A DNA stretch of 64,000 bases from Beijerinckia mobilis (GTDB lineage: Bacteria; Pseudomonadota; Alphaproteobacteria; Rhizobiales; Beijerinckiaceae). The notes under the pieces are model-generated. The model was not told the DNA's origin. It searched no databases and worked only from the letters and a program-made list of their open reading frames with translations. The DNA lies in NCBI RefSeq assembly GCF_000745425.1, contig NZ_JQJH01000001.1, forward strand, positions 310,001 to 374,000, in the 5' to 3' direction. Position numbers and translations under genes: made by a program. Below, piece after piece: positions 57,946-64,000 of the stretch. Within the stretch, counting starts at the first letter, position 1. Each line of letters starts with the position of its first letter.

Positions 57946-60900
57946 ATGAACGACGAGACCTTCGGACAGACAAAGCAGGATCCCGGCACGACCCGGAAGG
58001 ACAATATGGCCTGGCGCGCCGTGGCCGATACACTGGCAACCCTGGCCGGTCTTGATGAGCCGCATGCCTTAATGGCGCTTGCCTGCAGTTCTCTCTGTTC
58101 CCTGATCGGCGCCGACGGTGCCAGTTTCATCCTGCGCGACGGCCCGTTCTTTCATCACGCCGAACAATCAGGCATTGCGCCCGCGTGGCAAGGGTTGCGT
58201 TTCTCCTCGGACGAAGGGCCCGCCGGCAGGGTGCTTGCGGAAGGCATCCCCTGTTTCATCCCAGATAGTCATGCTGACGAAGCGGCCGCTCTTTATCGAC
58301 CGGCGGGTATCGGCAGCCTGATGATCCTTCCTCTGCCGGCACAGGCAATGGAAACGGCGGATGCTATGCATGCGCGCTCCTCGCCTGTTTCCGGAATGGG
58401 GACGCCGCCCACAGCCGCCAGCCTGAACAGAAGCGCGGGCGGGATCGAAATCTACTGGGCGCAGAGACACGAGCCGCAGGCGGACGAGATCCATGTCGCC
58501 GAATTGCTCGCCGCGACGGCGGCAAAGGCGCTTGCCCGGCGCGCCGAGGCCGTGAGGCTGGGTGACAGCGAGACGAAGCTGCAGCTGGTGCTGAAGAGCG
58601 GCCGCTTCGGAGCTTTCGAACTCGACGCTGCGACGAAGGCGCTCGACGCCTCGCCGATCTGCAAGGATCATTACGGCCGCGATCCCCGACTTCCCTTCAC
58701 TTTCGCCGACATGATCAGCACGATTCATCCGCTCGACCGGCCGGACGTCATTGCCGCCTTCGACGCGGCTCTCACGTCAGGAGCGGCAATCGACCGGGAT
58801 TATCGGCTGGTGACTGTCGATGGCGAGTTGCGTCGACTGCATATCCATGCCCAACCGATACACAACAGGGAAGGCCGCTGCTCCCGCCTCGTCGGCGCCA
58901 GCCTCGATATTACGGCATGGGACAGAGCCGCAACGATCGTGCGCGCCAGCGAAAAGCGCATGCAGCTTGCCGAGGACGCGGCCCTCGTCGGTACCTGGGA
59001 ATGGGATGTGGCGGCGCGGGAATTCTTCTGCTCTGCGGAACAGAACCGGCTGTTCGGCCGCGAGCCCGTCATGCGCATCGTGCGTGAGGAGGATTTTTTC
59101 GCACCGGTTCATGAAAGCGATCGCGATGCGCTCAAAGCCGCGATCACATCCATGGCGGAAAAAGGCGGTTTTGAATACGAATACAGACTCGTGACGCCAC
59201 AGAACGAGATTCGCTGGATCGTCGGGCGCGGCCGCGTTCTCTCCGATCCGGCCTCATCGCGCAAACGCTGCATCGGTATCATGATGGATGTCACCGAGCG
59301 GCACCGCACCGAAGAAGTCCTGCGCGCGAGTGAGGATCGCTATCGCACACTCGCCGAATCCCTGCCCCTGCTGGTCTGGGCGACGCGGCCCGACGGTTAT
59401 TGCAATTATGTGAGTCCGCAATGGCTCGCCTATACGGGATGCCAGGAAAAGGACCAATTGGGATCTCATTGGATGGATTGCCTCCATCCAGACGATCGGG
59501 AAAAGACAGATCGTCATTGGTCCGATGCGCTTCGCAGCCATCAGCCTTATGATGTCGAATATCGGTTGCGCCGCTACGATGGCGTCTATCGCTGGTTCAA
59601 GACACGCGGCATGCCGGTCCGAGACGCATCCGGAACGATCATCTACTGGCTCGGCACCTGCACCGATATTCATGATCTGATCGTGGCGCGGGAAGTCATC
59701 GCCCACCACGAGCAGGAACTCGAACGTCTCGTCGCCGAACGGACCGCCGAGCTCGCCGCCGCCAATATTCAGGTCAAGGAGGAAATCGACGAACGGTCGA
59801 AAGTTCAGGCACAGCTCGCGCAGGCGCAGAGAATCGAGGCGATTGGCCAGGTGACATCCGGCATCGCCCATGACTTCAACAATCTGCTGACAGTGATCCT
59901 CGGCAATCTCGACCTTCTCGATACATCCATGCGAGAGCCGAAATCCTGCGATATCGTCGGCGCTTCGCCGATGACATGCGACCCCAAAATCCTCCGGCGT
60001 CTTTCCAATATGCGGCTCGCAGGCGAACGCGGCGCCAAGCTCACCAGTCAATTGCTGGCCTTTTCCCGCCGCCAACGCCTGCAACCAAAACCGATCGATC
60101 TCAACGAGACGATCTTCGCGGTTCGGGAACTCCTCCAGGGCGCGCTCGGCGGCGCCGTTTCGGTCGAGTGGCGTCCAGGAGCCGATCTCTGGTCCGCCCT
60201 CGCCGACGGCTCGCAGATCGAACTGGTGCTGCTCAATCTCGCCATCAATGCGCGCGACGCCATGCCGGACGGCGGCACCTTGACGATCACCACGGGCAAT
60301 CTCATTCTCCCGCAAAAGGCGACACGGCAGATGGGAGAACCCGCCAATGCCGGCGATTATGTCACTTTATCCGTCGCCGATATCGGCTGCGGCATGAGCG
60401 AGACCGTGAAGGCGCGCGTCTTCGAACCCTTTTTCACCACCAAACCGATCGGCAAGGGATCAGGCCTCGGACTGCCGCAGGTCTATGGTTTCGCGACACA
60501 ATCAGGCGGTGGCGTGGCGATCGATACGGAGGAAGGTGTCGGCACCACAGTCACCGTCTATCTGCCGCGCGCCGAACCCATGGCCACCGGTGCCGACGAA
60601 ACCTTGGCGCTGAAGACGATCGACAAGGGCCATGAACAGACATCGACCATCCTGCTTGTGGATGATGATGCTGCCGTCCGCGAGATCACGGCGCATGTCC
60701 TGATCGAACTGGGCTATAAGGTTATCGAGGCCGGCAGCGGGCCCGCCGCTCTGGCCTATCTCGACAAAACCACGAAGATCGACCTGCTGCTCGTGGATTT
60801 CGCCATGCCCGGCATGAACGGCGTGGAAGTCGCCAGCGCCGTGCAGGACCGCCTGCCGGATCTGCCCATCCTCTTCATCACCGGCTATGCCGATCTCACC

Positions 60901-61035
60901 GCCATCAAAGAGGTTGCCGAGGAGAGGATCATCCAGAAGCCTTTCGACCGGCAGGGGCTGGCACACAAGGTCATGTATGCGCTGAAACAGCGTGACACCG
61001 GCGCAGCGCCCCTGCCATTCTCCCAGCACGGCTGA
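57946..61035 (+). CDS. Hybrid histidine kinase with GAF, PAS and receiver domains
   Basis: The 1029-aa soluble protein starts MNDETFGQTKQDPGTTRKDN. A GAF-like domain spans about residues 20-190 (LCSLIGADGASFILRDGPFF), followed by three PAS/PAC units (about 195-320, 325-450, 455-575; RRYDGVYRWFKTRGMPVRD). A coiled-coil linker joins the HisKA domain with His642 (GIAHDFNNLLTVILGNL). The ATPase has INARDAMPDGG, FEPFFTTKPIGKGSGLG, and a C-terminal receiver with Asp951 (LLLVDFAMPGMNG) and Lys in IQKPFD. No membrane helix is visible. It may be a cytoplasmic redox, light or small-molecule sensor; the GAF ligand is unknown. There is no cognate response regulator next to it. Confidence 0.92.
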   Translation: MNDETFGQTKQDPGTTRKDNMAWRAVADTLATLAGLDEPHALMALACSSLCSLIGADGASFILRDGPFFHHAEQSGIAPAWQGLRFSSDEGPAGRVLAEGIPCFIPDSHADEAAALYRPAGIGSLMILPLPAQAMETADAMHARSSPVSGMGTPPTAASLNRSAGGIEIYWAQRHEPQADEIHVAELLAATAAKALARRAEAVRLGDSETKLQLVLKSGRFGAFELDAATKALDASPICKDHYGRDPRLPFTFADMISTIHPLDRPDVIAAFDAALTSGAAIDRDYRLVTVDGELRRLHIHAQPIHNREGRCSRLVGASLDITAWDRAATIVRASEKRMQLAEDAALVGTWEWDVAAREFFCSAEQNRLFGREPVMRIVREEDFFAPVHESDRDALKAAITSMAEKGGFEYEYRLVTPQNEIRWIVGRGRVLSDPASSRKRCIGIMMDVTERHRTEEVLRASEDRYRTLAESLPLLVWATRPDGYCNYVSPQWLAYTGCQEKDQLGSHWMDCLHPDDREKTDRHWSDALRSHQPYDVEYRLRRYDGVYRWFKTRGMPVRDASGTIIYWLGTCTDIHDLIVAREVIAHHEQELERLVAERTAELAAANIQVKEEIDERSKVQAQLAQAQRIEAIGQVTSGIAHDFNNLLTVILGNLDLLDTSMREPKSCDIVGASPMTCDPKILRRLSNMRLAGERGAKLTSQLLAFSRRQRLQPKPIDLNETIFAVRELLQGALGGAVSVEWRPGADLWSALADGSQIELVLLNLAINARDAMPDGGTLTITTGNLILPQKATRQMGEPANAGDYVTLSVADIGCGMSETVKARVFEPFFTTKPIGKGSGLGLPQVYGFATQSGGGVAIDTEEGVGTTVTVYLPRAEPMATGADETLALKTIDKGHEQTSTILLVDDDAAVREITAHVLIELGYKVIEAGSGPAALAYLDKTTKIDLLLVDFAMPGMNGVEVASAVQDRLPDLPILFITGYADLTAIKEVAEERIIQKPFDRQGLAHKVMYALKQRDTGAAPLPFSQHG

Positions 61036-61112
61036 CCCCCAATTATCTTGTTTCGCAGCCTTCGCTTCGGTAGTCCGCCGCGGAGCGGCAGCTCTGTCAC
61101 CGAAGAACCGGT

Positions 61113-63560
61113 TCAGAATTTCAACGTGAAGGTCGCCCCGGCCATCAAGGGCTGGCCCGGCACACCGCCGACCAGACCCGAACCGACGTAATTCGCCGAT
61201 TTATACAGATAATAGCGGTGATCGAGCGCGTTGTGGGCCCAGCCGGTGAGATTCCAGCTGCCATCATTGGCCTTGAGACCGCCATGCAAATTGAGGATGC
61301 CGTAACCGCTGATGACGCTGTAGGCTGAATTGGCATTCTCGCCGAAATCGCCCGAATAAGTCGCGCTTTGCCAACTGAAATCCGGGCCGACGAAAAATGT
61401 CACCGCATTGGCATAGAGAGCCGGCAGGGCGATTCCAAGATCGAGATCATATTCCGCGCCGACAGAGAAAGCCCAGCGTGGCGTGAAGGACAAGGGTTTG
61501 CCCGTCAGATTGCAGGAAGACTGAAAACTATATTCAAAGGGACAGGGCGCAGAAGGAAAGGACGTATAGCGCGCGTCATTGTAGGACCCGTTGAAATAGA
61601 CATTCAGCTCATCGATGGGGCGCGCCCGGAGATCCAGTTCGAAACCGCGCGATCGTGCCCTTGGTGCATTGGCGACATAAGAGATCGTCGTGCCGACATT
61701 GAGGATCTGCGCGACGGGTGTAATGTAATTCCGGTCATCGATCAAAAAGGCGGCGACATTCGCCTGCACACGATTATCGAGGAAACTCGTTTTCAAACCG
61801 ATTTCATAGCTGTCGGTTTCCTCGTTTTTGATGACGGATTGCGCCCCTTGCGGCAGATAGCCATAGCTGACATTAGGGCCGCCCAGGCGACCGCCATGAG
61901 CATAGGTCGCATAACCCATGACATCTGGTGTGAATTTATAGGAGGCGCTCACAAGTCCGGTGAGCAACCCTTGAGTCGAACTGATATATTGGCTCCAAGA
62001 GGCGGGCGCGCCGAAGACGCTGGAGCGGACCTGCTGGGCGAGAGCCTGATCGGCAGCAGAAAGCCCCGCACCCGATTGTCCAGTGATGGTCCCCGTGGCG
62101 AAACCGGATTTCCAGCTCTCGGTAAACCGCAATCCAAAGGTCATCTCGAACTCTTCCGTCGCATGCCATATCGCCTGAGCATAGGGCGAAACATTGCGTG
62201 TCGAGACCATGTCATAGCTGTTCTGCTTCGCCCAATTGAGCGCGACATCATTGACCTCCGGATTGCTCGTCGGCGAAAACCATTCCGCCGCCTGCGACCC
62301 ATTCCATGACTGGTTCCAGCTGCGGAACAGTTCGAGGAAGACGAAGACGCCGGCCTTCACATCGACAGGGCCCCCTTTCGGCGTCGCAATACTCAAATCC
62401 TCCTGAGCGGACCAGGACGTCGGATCCCAACAGCCGGCGCGAGCCGTATCCACATTGATGATCGTATTGTTCCACCAATGGCATTGGTAGGTATATTGGC
62501 GAATGGCGGTCGTCGAATTGAGCGCATAGCCATTGAAATTATAATTGACGATGACCGCGCCGCCACCGCTGCTCGCCGTCTCCCCCGGCCCGATGCCATA
62601 AGTACCGCTGACATCCGTATTCCACCGCTGCAATCCGTTGAACGATTGCGGTGTGTAGCCCACGCGCGCGGCGCGCTGGAAGAAATTATTCGCGACCGGC
62701 TGGCCATTGGCATAATTGGTGATGACCCCGGACGTCAGGCTGATACAACATGTGTAGCGAAGGAAGGAATAATCGGCGACCAGCCTGATGCTGAGATCAT
62801 TGGTCGGCTGCAGGAGAACCTGGGCACGGACGCCCTTGCCGAATTTGCCGAAATAACGCTGCGGGTTCGAATTATAGATGCTGTAGAGCCATCCATCGTT
62901 GTAATCGCCAAACAGGCTGAGACGGAAGGCCGCCCAGTTGGAATCGGCAATGGGGCCTGTCGCCGAATAATTGACATTCGCATAATTGTAGCTGCCATAG
63001 CCGACCGACAATTTCTGTCCGGCCGTGAAGCTCGGCAAAGCGGTGCTGACATAGACAGCGCCGCTGGTGCTGTCATAACCTCCGCTCGTGCCCTGCGGAC
63101 CTTTCAACACCTGAAAACCGGTGAGATCAGGAATATCCATCAAGGATGTGCCGGGACGGGGATAATAAATGCCGTCGATATAGATCGGAACACCGGAGGG
63201 AGAGGCCGAGATCGAAGTGCCCGTGGCATTACCGAAGCCGCGAATATTGAAAGCATTGTTCTGTATGTTCAAGACTTTCATATTCACCCCCGGAACCAGG
63301 CTTTTCGCCTGCTGGAGGTTGGTGATCTGCTGAGCCTCTATCTGGTCCTGCGTAATGACAGTGGCAGCCTGGGGAACCGATTGCAGCGCTGTCGCCTGCT
63401 CTTCCGACAAGGATTGCGTTGGCGCCGTCACAACCACATCCTCGACATGCGTCGCGGCAGTCTGCCCAAGAGCCGGCCCAAGAGTCAGCTCAAACGCAAT
63501 CGCGGTACCCAAACCATAAAACATGAGCGCCCCGATCAGGGGGAACCATCGCCGTTGCAT
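61113..63560 (-). CDS. TonB-dependent outer-membrane receptor
   Basis: The 815-aa protein begins MQRRWFPLIGALMFYGLGTA, a signal peptide, then HVEDVVVTA, a TonB-box-like segment. The plug domain is seen in GVNMKVLNIQNNAFNIRGFG, IYIDGIYYPRPGTS and QVLKGPQGTSGG, followed by the 22-strand barrel ending in the outer-membrane signature MAGATFTLKF with terminal Phe. The start ATG 63560 is preceded by an AAGG ribosome binding site; ATG 63608 is possible. No exbB, exbD, tonB, permease or regulator is adjacent, so substrate and control are unknown. Confidence 0.92.
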   Translation of the reverse strand: MQRRWFPLIGALMFYGLGTAIAFELTLGPALGQTAATHVEDVVVTAPTQSLSEEQATALQSVPQAATVITQDQIEAQQITNLQQAKSLVPGVNMKVLNIQNNAFNIRGFGNATGTSISASPSGVPIYIDGIYYPRPGTSLMDIPDLTGFQVLKGPQGTSGGYDSTSGAVYVSTALPSFTAGQKLSVGYGSYNYANVNYSATGPIADSNWAAFRLSLFGDYNDGWLYSIYNSNPQRYFGKFGKGVRAQVLLQPTNDLSIRLVADYSFLRYTCCISLTSGVITNYANGQPVANNFFQRAARVGYTPQSFNGLQRWNTDVSGTYGIGPGETASSGGGAVIVNYNFNGYALNSTTAIRQYTYQCHWWNNTIINVDTARAGCWDPTSWSAQEDLSIATPKGGPVDVKAGVFVFLELFRSWNQSWNGSQAAEWFSPTSNPEVNDVALNWAKQNSYDMVSTRNVSPYAQAIWHATEEFEMTFGLRFTESWKSGFATGTITGQSGAGLSAADQALAQQVRSSVFGAPASWSQYISSTQGLLTGLVSASYKFTPDVMGYATYAHGGRLGGPNVSYGYLPQGAQSVIKNEETDSYEIGLKTSFLDNRVQANVAAFLIDDRNYITPVAQILNVGTTISYVANAPRARSRGFELDLRARPIDELNVYFNGSYNDARYTSFPSAPCPFEYSFQSSCNLTGKPLSFTPRWAFSVGAEYDLDLGIALPALYANAVTFFVGPDFSWQSATYSGDFGENANSAYSVISGYGILNLHGGLKANDGSWNLTGWAHNALDHRYYLYKSANYVGSGLVGGVPGQPLMAGATFTLKF

Positions 63561-64000
63561 ATCGACCTTCGCTACACTTCCACCTTCGCCATCGTGGAGA
63601 CGGCTCATAAAATCTATTTTTATATAAATTTGATGGAATAAATATATTTGTCAAGATTAAGCTTAATTTATTGTTTTTATTTTATATTTATCTATTTAAC
63701 GGCTGCGATTTCTGGGCACATTCGGCATTTTCACTGAAACGACGCAGTCTTTCGCGACAGAAAAGATGATTTGTTTCGCAAATACCGCCTTCTGGAGAAA
63801 TACATTCCATATACACACAATAATCGAGAATATTTTTCTACAGATGCTGATGGCGTCATCATTGGCGCATTGTCTCCATGACGTTCTGGCATCGCACTCT
63901 GGAACATTCGGTAAGCACGCTGTCGTGCGCCTGGAGCACGACAGCGGAAAATAGCGGGGCCGATCATTAAAGGCTATTATTTTTATATTTTTTATATACT
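63561..64000. other. Very AT-rich region upstream of the TonB-dependent receptor
   Basis: From 63609 to about 63720 the DNA is over three-quarters A or T on inspection. On the minus strand a TTGACA-like box (AATCTTGACAAATATATTTA) follows an ATTAAGCTTAAT palindrome (63656-63667) and is followed by TATATA-rich DNA near 63625, so this is the likely promoter. No gene is supported to the window end. Confidence 0.6.

Noticed and set aside
62478-63641. 387-aa open frame opposite the TonB-dependent receptor
   Set aside because: Receptor motifs are clear on the minus strand; the plus-strand frame has no ribosome binding site or motif.

Overview
The window is a chromosomal segment of an alphaproteobacterium of the Hyphomicrobiales (Rhizobiales). 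The evidence is SciP (a CtrA antagonist known only from this class), an IbpA-type Hsp20 with a ROSE-like leader, alphaproteobacterial GltB/GltD, FtsE/FtsX and FtsY, a rhizobial-type Pho box, and betaine-lipid and phosphatidylcholine enzymes. Coding DNA is GC-rich and the intergenic DNA is much more AT-rich and full of palindromic repeats. A Beijerinckia/Methylocella-like (Beijerinckiaceae) host is a reasonable guess from gene style, but it is inference and was not tested by any search.

Layout. 1-3100: a two-component locus (histidine kinase cut by the window edge) whose response regulator carries an in-frame TAA, followed by 1.6 kb of decayed DNA with a LacI-like remnant. 3.1-5.5 kb: an alpha-oxoamine synthase (serine palmitoyltransferase-like) next to a GNAT-like acyltransferase of the type implicated in bacterial ceramide synthesis. 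5.6-9.7 kb: Hsp20 with a probable RNA thermometer, an exported GyrI-like protein, and a cobalamin riboswitch controlling cbtB-cbtA. 10-15.3 kb: MFS exporter, rpmG, recO, SpoIIAA-like protein, quinone oxidoreductase, threonine aldolase. 16.1-22.4 kb: gltB-gltD (NADPH-glutamate synthase). 22.6-28.8 kb: glycosyltransferase, mnmA-pmtA operon, sciP, YbhN-like membrane protein. 29.6-32.8 kb: leucyl aminopeptidase, NlpC/P60 hydrolase, rpmI-rplT. After a 1.5-kb gene-free stretch come a disordered hypothetical protein, PBP1A, dnaN (without dnaA or recF), two tandem LuxR-type paralogues, a secreted catalase-fold protein and an RlpA-like protein (34-44 kb). 44-48.8 kb: btaA-btaB behind a Pho box, then the alpha-E / circularly permuted ATP-grasp pair. 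49-63.6 kb: a small membrane protein, FAS1 protein, DUF459 SGNH-like protein, L,D-transpeptidase, trpS, ftsY, ftsE-ftsX, a hybrid PAS histidine kinase and an orphan TonB-dependent receptor.

Themes. Membrane and envelope remodelling recurs: ceramide-like lipid synthesis, PmtA for phosphatidylcholine, BtaAB for phosphorus-free betaine lipid under predicted PhoB control, and several wall enzymes (PBP1A, L,D-transpeptidase, NlpC/P60, RlpA-like, FtsEX). The most unusual structural signal is intergenic. A dispersed ~100-bp palindromic repeat family has about eight full or partial copies here; two copies supply the stop codon of the gene they abut. A second palindrome family and four separate 3-4 copy short tandem repeats of 14-15 bp also occur, two of them just upstream of gltB and ftsE. 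No tRNA, rRNA, CRISPR array, intact insertion sequence or prophage was found.
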